Source: DASXVX01 sp036504075
Lineage (GTDB): Bacteria > Bacillota > Sulfobacillia > Symbiobacteriales > Symbiobacteriaceae
Direction: 5' to 3'
Assembly (NCBI GenBank): GCA_036504075.1
Contig: DASXVX010000009.1
Span: 62,001 to 126,000, forward strand
Length of the DNA: 64,000 nucleotides
Program-made: the position numbers and the translations under genes
In this document: piece after piece, positions 15,172 through 22,476 of the stretch
Layout: each line of letters starts with the position of its first letter
Numbering within the stretch: the stretch's first letter is position 1
The notes under the pieces: model-generated
What the model saw: the letters and a program-made list of their open reading frames with translations, nothing else
The model's database searches: none
What the model was told of the DNA's origin: nothing

Positions 15172-16031
15172 ACGCGAAGGGACCCCGGAGTAATATCCGG
15201 GGTCTCCGCTTGGCGGTCCAGGGATGCTCGGCAGAACGGACAGCAGCGGACGGCTGCGGCGTGCACCTTATCCGGTCGGAAACCACGAGTGCATTTCGTG
15301 CAGACCACGCGGGCGGCGTGGGCTGTTGTCCGTGGCGATCGCTCACCGGCCGGTGTGGTGGTGAACATGTCCAGCGTGAACTGTTGCGGGAACAGGGCGC
15401 AGAAGAGTCGGGCGGGTGAGTTGCAGTAGTACCTGAGCAGCGGTTCCAGCCGGTGAGCGGCAAACCACCTGCGAGTACACAGGCCGGGCGCCTGGTCCAG
15501 CCGAATGTTTGTCTCGCTCAGGACGTGCCGCAGAACCGCCACCGCGTTAGGCACGTCCTGCCAGAATCCCGGCGGTAGACGGTTGCCCGCAGTGAACAGG
15601 GCGACCGGTACGGCGGAGACGGCCGCGGGCAGAGTTTTGCGAATAGTGGCGGGGGCGATTCCGGCGGCCTGCAGGGCGTTGTCCCAGGACCCAAACAACT
15701 GTAGCGCAGCGGTGTAGAGTCCACTATGGTGTTTGCGCACCGCGCCAGAGGCCAGCGGGAGCCCATCGGCAAGGAGTTGCCGGAGCGCCGGTTTAACGCT
15801 ATCTGCGGTCCAGGCCGAATGCCGCACACGGCCTGCAATTGCCTTATAGTCGAACCCAGCGGCGGCGACGGCGGCACTCCAACCACCGAACCAGTAGTGG
15901 GCGGCACCATACAGTGGACCGTCAGTCTCGTTGACGGACGTGGACCGCAGCGACAGACCGGCATCGTGGCGAGTTCGAATAGCGCCCAGGATCGACTCCT
16001 TCGTCCATTGACGGGCAGGCATTTTGGTCAC
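15090..16031 (-). CDS. Homing-endonuclease-associated-repeat protein with zinc ribbon
   Basis: 313 residues. Two copies of the homing endonuclease-associated repeat: WTKESILGAIRTRHDAGL...LYGAAHYWFGGWSAAVAAAG (residues 9-60) and WTADSVKPALRQLLADGL...LYTAALQLFGSWDNALQAAG (74-124). A C-terminal zinc ribbon follows (VVCTKCTRGF...VRCCPFCRAS, about 243-270). These repeats are DNA-binding; no GIY-YIG, LAGLIDADG or HNH core is visible, so it may be a non-cutting DNA binder. The last 27 codons overlap the plus-strand gene and encode the 15181-15204 hairpin. Confidence 0.7.
   Translation of the reverse strand: MTKMPARQWTKESILGAIRTRHDAGLSLRSTSVNETDGPLYGAAHYWFGGWSAAVAAAGFDYKAIAGRVRHSAWTADSVKPALRQLLADGLPLASGAVRKHHSGLYTAALQLFGSWDNALQAAGIAPATIRKTLPAAVSAVPVALFTAGNRLPPGFWQDVPNAVAVLRHVLSETNIRLDQAPGLCTRRWFAAHRLEPLLRYYCNSPARLFCALFPQQFTLDMFTTTPAGERSPRTTAHAARVVCTKCTRGFRPDKVHAAAVRCCPFCRASLDRQAETPDITPGSLRVYRATGFGLAFIARSSPSRLRCASHRS
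15181..15204 (+). terminator. Perfect 9-bp hairpin after the zinc-finger gene
   Basis: GACCCCGGA-gtaata-TCCGGGGTC, ten bases past the stop of 14587-15171. No uridine run. It is also coding sequence of the opposing gene, an unusual double use. Confidence 0.5.
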
Positions 16032-16045
16032 TCCTTATCGGCAAA

Positions 16046-16066
16046 GGCCCCGGACCTGCCGGGGCC
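16046..16066 (-). terminator. Terminator after the 16080-16850 gene
   Basis: GGCCCCGG-cctgt-type loop-CCGGGGCC, perfect 8-bp stem, followed by TTTG on the minus strand. Confidence 0.65.
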
Positions 16067-16079
16067 TCCCGTGTGGTGG

Positions 16080-16850
16080 CTACCGATCACGCAGGTGGCG
16101 CAGGTGTTGCAGAGTGTCTGCCAGCACCACGTTATCGGCCAGGGCTTCACGGTCCAGGGAGTCGGCCAGAGCAGCCAGCTCCTCGTCGGTCATGTCGGCC
16201 CGGAACCCCTCAACGCCGTCCTGGAACCAGTCGCCCGCCTCCCACAGCCCGCCGGACTCAGGCATCGTGCCATCCCAGTCGTTCAACCACTGCTCGACTG
16301 CCTCGCCCGCCCCCCGGGCGTCGTCGGAGAGCACGCCGACCGTATTGTTGCCATTCCACCGGGTAGAAGCGCCCACCACGATGCGGGTGAGCAGGGCGTC
16401 CAGTTCGCCGGTGTTGATGTCGGCGGCGAACCGCTGAGCGTCGGTTGTGACCGCAATCGACCACTCCAGGACCAGGCCATGGTAGACGGTGGACGGCACG
16501 CCGTTCTCACACTGGTTGCGATGGGTGATCCAGGCGGAACCATCGCGGGTATCCAGGCAGAGCAGAATCGCCATGGCGGCGACGGGGTTAGCGGACCCAT
16601 CGACCTGAATCAAGCCAGCCGGAACCATGGAGTCAACGCGGAACGTGACCTGCTTCTCAGACATCGCAGAACCCTCCTTTGAAAGCCTGTCGCTCATCGA
16701 ATCCAGGATAAACTGCTGGAGACTGTAACCCGGTGCCTTGGTGCGCTTGATTCGCCTGACGGCCTCGGTAGCCGCAGCATGGAGCGTACCAGGGATGTAG
16801 ATCAGCGCCTGCTTGGAACCCTCGGGCGGAACGTAACCCTTCCGGGGCAT
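16080..16850 (-). CDS. RHH-type N-terminal domain fused to unknown acidic domain
   Basis: 256 residues from ATG 16850. Residues 1-60 (KQALIYIPGTLHAAATEAVR...YSLQQFILDSMSDRL) look like a ribbon-helix-helix DNA-binding domain. The remaining 194 residues are acidic, end in ADMTDEELAALADSLDREAL, and match nothing I know. A very strong ribosome site (AAAGGAGGG) and ATG at 16664 lie in frame at the junction, so the C-terminal part may also be made alone. The gene is transcribed away from the DinD-like gene, with a palindrome between them. Confidence 0.6.
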   Translation of the reverse strand: MPRKGYVPPEGSKQALIYIPGTLHAAATEAVRRIKRTKAPGYSLQQFILDSMSDRLSKEGSAMSEKQVTFRVDSMVPAGLIQVDGSANPVAAMAILLCLDTRDGSAWITHRNQCENGVPSTVYHGLVLEWSIAVTTDAQRFAADINTGELDALLTRIVVGASTRWNGNNTVGVLSDDARGAGEAVEQWLNDWDGTMPESGGLWEAGDWFQDGVEGFRADMTDEELAALADSLDREALADNVVLADTLQHLRHLRDR

Positions 16851-16886
16851 TTCCCTCACCTCTGGCTAGAGCATAACATAGGGACA

Positions 16887-16897
16887 GTACTAAGTAC
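16887..16897. promoter_or_regulatory. GTACTAAGTAC palindrome in divergent region
   Basis: 11-base palindrome between the minus-strand RHH-type gene and the plus-strand antirepressor. AT-rich flanks contain TACAAT (plus) and TATGTT (minus), which could be -10 boxes, without good -35 partners. Candidate operator. Confidence 0.4.
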
Positions 16898-16963
16898 AAT
16901 AGCCTGAGCTAAAGAAATTTTGAATAATACACACGACAGCGATAAACGACCGTGCGAACAACA

Positions 16964-16985
16964 GGCGCTCTCCTATGAGGGCGCC
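16964..16985 (+). terminator. Hairpin upstream of the DinD-like gene
   Basis: GGCGCTCTC-CTAT-GAGGGCGCC (nine pairs, one G-U), followed by TTAACCTTT. Lies 124 bases before the GTG start, so it may attenuate antirepressor expression. Confidence 0.45.
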
Positions 16986-17108
16986 TTAACCTTTACCGCC
17001 GACCGGCCCGGCCAGGCTGAGTCTGCCTGCGAACGCTCCCCGCAGGTGGACGCGTCGGCGACCCCTTGGAATCGACGGGAGCAAACGAATGGAAGGGAGC
17101 GATGAACC

Positions 17109-17930
17109 GTGAACGAGTTGATGGTAGAGGCCCGGCCCCTGTTCGACAGCATCAAGCAGACCAGAGGGAACGGCTCGGAGTTCTGGTCAGCCCGCGACCT
17201 ACAACCCTGTCTGGGCTACGAGAAATGGGAACGCTTCGAGGATGCCATCGACCGAGCAAAGGCCGCCTGCGAGAACAGCGGTGGAAACGCACCGGACCAT
17301 TTTCCCGGAGCCGGGAAGATGGTCAACCTGGGGAGCGGAAGCGTGCGAGAGGTACCGGATTATCATTTGACCCGGTACGCCTGCTACCTGATCGCGATGA
17401 ACGGAGACCCGCGCAAGCCCGAAATTGCGATGGCGCAGACCTACTTTGCAGTTAGCACGTACCAGAATGAGCAACGGCAGGTCGTCCCACCCACCCAAGG
17501 CCAACTTCTCGTCGCCATGGCCCAGGCTTACGAAGCTCACGAACGCCGGCTCCTGGAACTGGCAACAGCGCAGGCAACGACGCAAGTCCAAGTAACCGAC
17601 ATTGCCGCCAGAGTGGAAGGGATGCAGGCAAGGCAACAGGAAGCAACCGAGGAACTGACGGCCCTGCCAGCGCCAGCGGGCGACGTTCCCGGCCTGACCG
17701 CTCGGGCGCAACTGAACCGCCTGGTTCGCAGCTACTGCCTGGAGAACGGCTTCGGCCACTCGGAGGCGTGGGGCCGGCTCTACCTGGAATTCCGGGACCG
17801 CTACCACGTCGACCTGAAGGCGCGGGCATCCAGCAAAAAACCGCCCCTGGACATAGCGGAGGCCGAAGGGCTGATGGACAAACTGTACGCCCTGGCCTAT
17901 CACCTGTTTGGACGGAAGGCGGCGAGTTAG
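17109..17930 (+). CDS. DinD-type antirepressor
   Basis: 273 residues, GTG after GGAAGGGAGCGATGAACC. Residues 20-125 match the DinD domain: EFWSARDLQPCLGYEKWERF, ACENSGG, HFPGAGKMVNLGSG and DYHLTRYACYLIAMNGDPRK with AQTYFAV. DinD inhibits RecA activities in E. coli; in phages the domain sits in antirepressor-like proteins. A central coiled coil (about 130-195) leads to a C-terminal domain (LNRLVRSYCLENGFGHSEAW) resembling those of phage ORF6C/Rha-type regulators. Likely part of the lysis/lysogeny or SOS response. Confidence 0.85.
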   Translation: MNELMVEARPLFDSIKQTRGNGSEFWSARDLQPCLGYEKWERFEDAIDRAKAACENSGGNAPDHFPGAGKMVNLGSGSVREVPDYHLTRYACYLIAMNGDPRKPEIAMAQTYFAVSTYQNEQRQVVPPTQGQLLVAMAQAYEAHERRLLELATAQATTQVQVTDIAARVEGMQARQQEATEELTALPAPAGDVPGLTARAQLNRLVRSYCLENGFGHSEAWGRLYLEFRDRYHVDLKARASSKKPPLDIAEAEGLMDKLYALAYHLFGRKAAS

Positions 17931-17933
17931 TCC

Positions 17934-18140
17934 ATGGGTAAGGTGATCGAATTTCCGGGGCGCCAAGCCGGGCCGCCCCCGGTACGAATGGGAGCGCCTG
18001 CCATACTGGATTTGGCCGCTGTATCGGATGCCTTGGAGTTGCTGCATGGGATGAGGGGCGCCCCGGTAGAGGCGTTTGAAGATGTGATGACCTACGTCGA
18101 CGAGCTGCGGGAAGAAGAAGAAAAGCCGGTACCAAAGTAG
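17934..18140 (+). CDS. Small hypothetical protein
   Basis: 68 residues, three bases after the DinD-like gene; AGGCGGCGAG is a modest ribosome site. Helical centre (LDLAAVSDALELLHGM) and acidic tail. Cotranscribed with the antirepressor; two terminators follow. Confidence 0.5.
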   Translation: MGKVIEFPGRQAGPPPVRMGAPAILDLAAVSDALELLHGMRGAPVEAFEDVMTYVDELREEEEKPVPK

Positions 18141-18141
18141 G

Positions 18142-18169
18142 GGCCGTCCCATAGGAAAGGGGCGGCCTT
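18142..18169 (+). terminator. Terminator after the antirepressor unit
   Basis: GGCCGTCCC...GGGGCGGCC, then TTAACTGTT. Nine pairs with one G-U. Confidence 0.6.
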
Positions 18170-18190
18170 AACTGTTACCCGGGGAACGAC

Positions 18191-18225
18191 AAAGCCCCCG
18201 ACAACCTTATGGCTGTGGGGGCTTT
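18191..18225. terminator. Bidirectional intrinsic terminator
   Basis: AAAGCCCCC (18191-18199) pairs with GGGGGCTTT (18217-18225), giving a uridine run in both directions. Separates convergent genes 17934-18140 and 18236-18628. Confidence 0.85.
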
Positions 18226-18235
18226 CTCCTGGCGG

Positions 18236-18628
18236 TCACTTGCCGATGCGTTCCATCATCCACGTTTGCGCCTGTTCGGCTTGGCTAGGGAGCAGATTCG
18301 GTACAGAAGCGAGTTCTGACCCGGCGCCAAAGACCTTCAGTGTGACCTTGCCAAAGGAGACCTTCTCAACGGTGACCCCTTGCACCAACTGGCGGGGCAC
18401 CTTGAAGCCACCCCGTCCCATCGGACCCTTCCATTCGAAGAATACGCCATCGGCGCTGAGGCTGTCGCCAAACCCAAGCGATAGGCGGTCTGGTTCTGCG
18501 GCAAGGGGTACCGAGGAAGAAGTGCCGGCCGCGATCGGCTGTTCACCGGTCAACCGGTGCTTTGGGCCTGCGACCAGGGCATAGACAACGAACGCAAGGA
18601 CCGCAACCGCAATGATGAAGATAAACAC
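18236..18628 (-). CDS. Membrane-anchored protein with C-terminal barrel-like domain
   Basis: 130 residues from GTG 18628, after GGAGGGG. Residues 1-21 (FIFIIAVAVLAFVVYALVAG) anchor it; then a linker and a beta-rich domain (ADGVFFEWKGPMGRGGFKVP, TVEKVSFGKVTLKVFG). The final helix LPSQAEQAQTWMMERIGK resembles the end of PH-like/bPH domains. Isolated on the minus strand, so plausibly a lysogenic moron. Confidence 0.6.
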   Translation of the reverse strand: MFIFIIAVAVLAFVVYALVAGPKHRLTGEQPIAAGTSSSVPLAAEPDRLSLGFGDSLSADGVFFEWKGPMGRGGFKVPRQLVQGVTVEKVSFGKVTLKVFGAGSELASVPNLLPSQAEQAQTWMMERIGK

Positions 18629-18802
18629 AACGAACCCCTCCACTCGTAGAGATTATTGCAGACATACTCGAAAGAACGTTGGATTCCTGCGGAAGGTTCA
18701 CGGATTTTTGAAACCGCGCGGAACGAACGATGCGCAATATTGGGCTGAATGCATAAGAAGTGCGATGGCGATGGGAAAACCCAAGCGAAAGGGAGCGAGA
18801 GA

Positions 18803-19330
18803 ATGAGTATCGATTTAGCGAAGGCCCTGGGGGTCGAATGGAACGAAGAACGGCGCAAGCGGCAGGCGAAGCGGTTGCCTGGTGTCAGAGCGCATCTGGC
18901 GCCACGCTGTGCCGTGTGGCAGACTGCATATTCCGACGAGGAGCTAATGCTTGCCCTGGAGATGGCAGAGACCACTCCCCTTGATTTCGACGGTGCACTG
19001 GCCTATATCCGCGACCTGCAGCAAATGAGGGACGCTGCGGCCGGGTTCGAGATCGCTCTCAAGGTTGATGGTCTACGGTTTGAATGTCAGAGCGCCGGCG
19101 CCCCTCGGTGGATGATTCTCGACGCAGTGACATCCGGCGACGCCATTGCCGAACTGGAGGCGCTCAAAGAGCGGGCGCTTCGAGGCGATACCTTCAAATT
19201 GGAGAAAGAAACCTTCCGCGGGACGGCCTGCGAGTTAAGCGAGGCCGTTATGGAGTTAGGAGCCGAAATCACAAAAGCAGCCCACGAGAACAGAGTGCTT
19301 GACTGGCTGCTGAAGCTGATTGACCGATAG
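18803..19330 (+). CDS. Hypothetical protein
   Basis: 175 residues, ATG after GAAAGGGAGCGAGAGA. The N-terminal 45 residues are basic; the rest is helical with one beta segment (EIALKVDGLRFECQS). No family recognised. First gene of the plus-strand block leading to the packaging genes. Confidence 0.6.
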   Translation: MSIDLAKALGVEWNEERRKRQAKRLPGVRAHLAPRCAVWQTAYSDEELMLALEMAETTPLDFDGALAYIRDLQQMRDAAAGFEIALKVDGLRFECQSAGAPRWMILDAVTSGDAIAELEALKERALRGDTFKLEKETFRGTACELSEAVMELGAEITKAAHENRVLDWLLKLIDR

Positions 19331-19367
19331 AGCCAAGAACGGGAACAACCCGAATGGAGGGATAGAG

Positions 19368-19676
19368 ATGGGACTCAAGGTTACGATGCCGCCGGAGTTG
19401 ATGTGCGAGTCCATTATCAACACATCATCGGAATACCTGCGCAGTTTTGCCGTCCGACTTCGGACCGCTGACGAAAGGGCGCCGTTTGTGGAGATCGCCC
19501 GCCAAGCGATGGAGCAAAACGGGCAAATCGAAATCCACGGCATGCGGTTCTATGTGACGTCAATCACCCCCACCCAGCCATCTGGTGCGACCATTGAACT
19601 GGTCACCGCCGGTGAAGCACACTGCGGAGGCTGGGAAGAGTTCAAGGCCGCAGCCAGGGAACGAGCGGTCAAGTAA
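19368..19676 (+). CDS. Hypothetical protein
   Basis: 102 residues from ATG 19368 after GGAGGGATAGAG (an ORF extension upstream overlaps the prior gene). Alpha/beta: MPPELMCESIINTSSEYL, then GQIEIHGMRFYVTSITP. No family recognised. A terminator follows. Confidence 0.6.
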   Translation: MGLKVTMPPELMCESIINTSSEYLRSFAVRLRTADERAPFVEIARQAMEQNGQIEIHGMRFYVTSITPTQPSGATIELVTAGEAHCGGWEEFKAAARERAVK

Positions 19677-19694
19677 AGGAAACCGAAAACAAGG

Positions 19695-19722
19695 AGCCCT
19701 CGCCGATGCGGGGGCTTTTGTA
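19695..19722 (+). terminator. Intrinsic terminator
   Basis: AGCCCTCGC-cgat-GCGGGGGCT followed by TTTTGTAAT. Confidence 0.75.
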
Positions 19723-19771
19723 ATACCCAAGGAACACGACGGGGAAGCCCGAGTGAAGGAGGAGAAGAACC

Positions 19772-20608
19772 ATGCCGTATCAGCCGAAGAGTGATCCGAA
19801 ACCGTTGCCGCCTTACCGGCACGAACCGCCGCCCCGAATTCCGCAGGAGTCCGGGACAGCGTCCGTGCGCAATGAGGAATTCGCTGCGATCACCAGGCGA
19901 ATTCAGGCGGTCCTTGAGGAGAAAGAATCCCACCTGACGCCCTTCTGCGATGTGACGGTCAAGATACAGGACGGCAAGCCGGTCCTGGTGGAGATTCTGA
20001 CGAAGCACAAACCTGGACTTGGTTCTGACTTGGCACCGACCCTGTGGCTGGACTACCCGCCGACCACCCGACATCCGACCGATATGCGGGGCCGCCGCTG
20101 CTTTGGCGGTCTCAGCGCGGCTGGACACGGAAGAGAAGCGGCATTCGTGCTGCTGTTCCCCCCCGATGACTCGGAAGGTCAATGGCGGACACTGGACTGG
20201 ACTTGGACAGCGGCACACGGAGAAGCGGTCAACGCCAACACGGTGGCCACCACCGTCATGGATGCCGCCGACACATACAACTTCCCCGAAGTGGGGTTCG
20301 ACCCTTGGGATATGGCCGCCGTTGCGGGCCGATTGACCCACGCCGGACTGGCCGCCGCAGAGGTTAGGCAAGGCTTTCATAGCCTGACACACCCGACTCG
20401 GTTGGTCGTTGAACTGATGCAGGCGCGGCGCATCGTCAGCGAAGTGCCGCAAGCATTCGGGCTTGGGCGCCTTGCATTGAAGGAGGATGCGGCTGGAAAC
20501 CTGCAACCAGACGACAGCAGGAGCACCGGGATTGCGTCGCCTATCCACGCCCTCATAAACGCTATGGCAAGAGCCTTGGCCCACGAGGGCAATAAGCCAA
20601 CCGTATAA
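19772..20608 (+). CDS. Orphan terminase-nuclease-like protein, catalytic residues lost
   Basis: 278 residues. From about residue 108 it follows the RNase-H-like nuclease domain of large terminases: RRCFGGLSAAGHGREAAFVL (strand 1 region), VGFDPWDMAAVAGRL (FDxW motif, D177 kept), then EVRQGFHSLTHP, LMQARRIV and SRSTGIASPIHALINAMARA. Where terminases have Asp in GxDLS and in ERIDP, this protein has Ser115 and Ser256. There is no Walker A/B ATPase half; the N-terminal 100 residues are unrelated and proline-rich. It differs from the intact terminase at 24814. Nuclease activity is therefore unlikely; a binding or decoy role is inference. ATG follows AGGAGGAGAAGAACC. Confidence 0.75.
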   Translation: MPYQPKSDPKPLPPYRHEPPPRIPQESGTASVRNEEFAAITRRIQAVLEEKESHLTPFCDVTVKIQDGKPVLVEILTKHKPGLGSDLAPTLWLDYPPTTRHPTDMRGRRCFGGLSAAGHGREAAFVLLFPPDDSEGQWRTLDWTWTAAHGEAVNANTVATTVMDAADTYNFPEVGFDPWDMAAVAGRLTHAGLAAAEVRQGFHSLTHPTRLVVELMQARRIVSEVPQAFGLGRLALKEDAAGNLQPDDSRSTGIASPIHALINAMARALAHEGNKPTV

Positions 20609-20627
20609 GACGGAGGAGGGAAAGATC

Positions 20628-21131
20628 TTGTGCGAAAAGGCTCCCGGCGCCAACACAAGCATGCTTGGTCGTCAAACTTATGCACGAGACGGCCACTTTC
20701 TCAGCAAGGATGTTGGCGGATACCGCGTGACGGTTCGGGCTCTCGTTGCACCCGCAATTGCGGGGGAGAATAAGTTCGCGGTCGAAGTCGCCTATGTCGG
20801 AAGTTTTGACGAATACTACGTCCCCCTTGGCACCAGGGCGTGCAAAACGCGCGCCGAGGCGGATGCCGAATTCGAAGCTGCGCTTGAGAAATTCCGCAAC
20901 ACGGCGCCGGTCACAGAGCGGGACCGCAGCCAGTTCAAACTGCGGGCGTTCGAACTGGTCTATGGTAGGTCGTATGCGGAAATGAGGGATGGCGACGTAG
21001 TAGCTGGATACACCGAGCCGAGCGAAGACCTGAATCTCTGGCCAATCCTATACGGCATCCCTGGTGCCGAAACGCCACGCGGCACTCTTCGCTGCAAGGA
21101 CCAGATTGCGAAGCTCACGCACGAAGGCTGA
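20628..21131 (+). CDS. Hypothetical protein
   Basis: 167 residues, TTG start after GGAGGAGGGAAAGATC. Beta-rich first half (GGYRVTVRALVAP, FAVEVAYVGSFDEYYVPLG), helical middle, unassigned C-terminus. No family recognised; 20 bases after the pseudo-nuclease gene. Confidence 0.6.
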   Translation: MCEKAPGANTSMLGRQTYARDGHFLSKDVGGYRVTVRALVAPAIAGENKFAVEVAYVGSFDEYYVPLGTRACKTRAEADAEFEAALEKFRNTAPVTERDRSQFKLRAFELVYGRSYAEMRDGDVVAGYTEPSEDLNLWPILYGIPGAETPRGTLRCKDQIAKLTHEG

Positions 21132-21159
21132 CCTGAACAACAGGAGGAGGTGCCCAACC

Positions 21160-21447
21160 GTGAGTCAAATCCCTGACGAATTCGCAGCATGTCTGAACAG
21201 ACTCGCCGCCGAGGCGGGGGCAACCGCTGTTATGGGTGAAGCGGTTCGGGATGATCCGGGAACCGGGGAGGAACTTCCGCCTCACCCAGCCGTAAAAGTG
21301 TGTTTTCCATTGCCTGGAGAGGCATTGACCGTGCTTGTGTATCTGAGCCAGGGAACGATAGCGGCCGGCGAAGTCGGAGCGCGCTTCGTTTTCGGCATAG
21401 CTGTTCAGGAACTCAAATGGGCGAAGGAGCATAAGCGGAAAGGCTGA
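21160..21447 (+). CDS. Hypothetical protein
   Basis: 95 residues, GTG after AGGAGGAGGTGCCCAACC. Alpha N-terminus and a beta segment (AVKVCFPLPGEALTVLVYLS), then GEVGARFVFGIAVQEL. No family recognised. Followed by a very long hairpin. Confidence 0.55.
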   Translation: MSQIPDEFAACLNRLAAEAGATAVMGEAVRDDPGTGEELPPHPAVKVCFPLPGEALTVLVYLSQGTIAAGEVGARFVFGIAVQELKWAKEHKRKG

Positions 21448-21458
21448 CCGAAAAACTC

Positions 21459-21531
21459 GGAGGCCGTCATGGACATGAGACCGTTCCCCTTTTGCAGGGG
21501 GACATCTCTGTCTATGGCGGCCTCCTTTTTT
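21459..21531 (+). ncRNA. Long near-perfect hairpin ending in a T6 tract
   Basis: Nested arms pair in register: GGAGGCCG/CGGCCTCC, CAT/ATG, GACA/TGTC, GAGA/TCTC and GTTCCCC/GGGGGAC around a TTTTGCA loop, then TTTTTT. About 26 pairs in 67 bases. At minimum a powerful terminator; its length exceeds what termination needs, so a stable small RNA or a DNA structure near the packaging genes is possible. Confidence 0.7.
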
Positions 21532-21561
21532 GCGTTTCTGGAGGAGACGAGAGCATTGCCC

Positions 21562-21921
21562 ATGAAACCACAACGGCCCTGCACGACTCCCGGATGCCCG
21601 AACCTGACTCAAGGCGGACCCTGCCCTGAACATGCCAAGAAGCGAGAGAGAGACAGGGGATCGGCGGCGGAACGGGGCTATGATGCCAGGTGGCAGCGGT
21701 ACAGGAAGTGGTTCCTGGCGCAACCAGAGAACGCCCTGTGCCGCATCTGCCTTCAGAGCGGGACAGTCACCGCGAGTACGGTAGTGGACCATATCAAACC
21801 CCACAAGGGCGACTATGAATTGTTCTGGGACCCGACCGATCACCAAGGAACTTGTAAGCCGTGCCACGATTCGAAAACCGCTCGGGAAGACGGTGGTTTC
21901 GGACGAGAGACGAAAAGCTGA
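21562..21921 (+). CDS. HNH endonuclease (packaging-associated type)
   Basis: 119 residues from ATG 21562 (TTG 21556 is in frame, nearer to GGAGGAG). Opening RPCTTPGCPNLTQGGPCPEH, then RGYDARWQRYRKWFLAQ, CRICLQSG, VVDHIKPHKGDYELFWDPT and LCxxCH-type CKPCHDSKT are the standard short phage HNH protein located by terminase genes. In phage HK97 the equivalent (gp74) is needed for cos cleavage and packaging. Here it stands 2.4 kb before TerS. Confidence 0.92.
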   Translation: MKPQRPCTTPGCPNLTQGGPCPEHAKKRERDRGSAAERGYDARWQRYRKWFLAQPENALCRICLQSGTVTASTVVDHIKPHKGDYELFWDPTDHQGTCKPCHDSKTAREDGGFGRETKS

Positions 21922-21934
21922 GGAGGAAGACGCT

Positions 21935-22066
21935 ATGAAGGTGATATTCAAGGCGACCGGCATGATTCTTATCTGGCTCTTGTTAGCGGGACTGGCGATT
22001 TGGTCAAACCTTTGGGTTTGGGGTCCCTACTGGTGCTGGCGCGGATGGACCTGGGCCTGTCGATAA
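21935..22066 (+). CDS. 43-residue membrane peptide
   Basis: ATG after AGGAGGAAGACGCT. Span ATGMILIWLLLAGLAIWSNL followed by an aromatic, tryptophan-rich tail (WVWGPYWCWRGWTW). Holin-like size but no family assigned. Confidence 0.55.
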   Translation: MKVIFKATGMILIWLLLAGLAIWSNLWVWGPYWCWRGWTWACR

Positions 22067-22079
22067 GGAGGAAAGGCCC

Positions 22080-22460
22080 ATGGGGTTAACGATAAGCGCG
22101 CAGACTGTCGAGTTCGTCGGGCGCGTGCTCACGGACTTGAAGAACCGCACTCAACTGCAGCAAGTGACGGAGCACCGGCAGTACCTGGTGATGGTGCCGC
22201 GAACGCCACAACGGGAAGCGGTCTGGGCGGAGTTGCGTGAAGCGGTGAAGGAGGCCGCTGGCGGCGTGCTCTGCGGGACCACAAAGCAGGAATGGAGCAT
22301 CGCGCTGCCAGGGGCCACAATTCGCGTGATGGCCGGGACTTGCACAACCCTGGACGGCCTGCGACTTAACGGTGTCTGGACGCAACCGGGCGAGTACCCG
22401 GACAAAGTGCACTTAGCCATAAGGACGGGCCGTTTGGCCTGTAACGGTTGGTGGATGTAA
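22080..22460 (+). CDS. Hypothetical protein
   Basis: 126 residues, ATG after AAGGAGGAAAGGCCC. Pattern: helix, TPQREAVWAELREAVKEAAG, strands SIALPGATIRVMAGT, then TLDGLRLNGVW. The last two elements faintly recall the region between Walker A and Walker B of terminase ATPases, but no ATP-binding motif is present; treat as unknown. Confidence 0.55.
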   Translation: MGLTISAQTVEFVGRVLTDLKNRTQLQQVTEHRQYLVMVPRTPQREAVWAELREAVKEAAGGVLCGTTKQEWSIALPGATIRVMAGTCTTLDGLRLNGVWTQPGEYPDKVHLAIRTGRLACNGWWM

Positions 22461-22476
22461 CGAGGGAGCGAGAATC

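Noticed and set aside
16920..17105. Plus-strand TTG ORF before the DinD-like gene
   Set aside because: No ribosome site and it spans a terminator-like hairpin; more likely untranslated leader.
18612..18806. Plus-strand ORF overlapping the 18803 start
   Set aside because: Its end only encodes the ribosome site of the next gene; composition is not protein-like and there is no upstream site.
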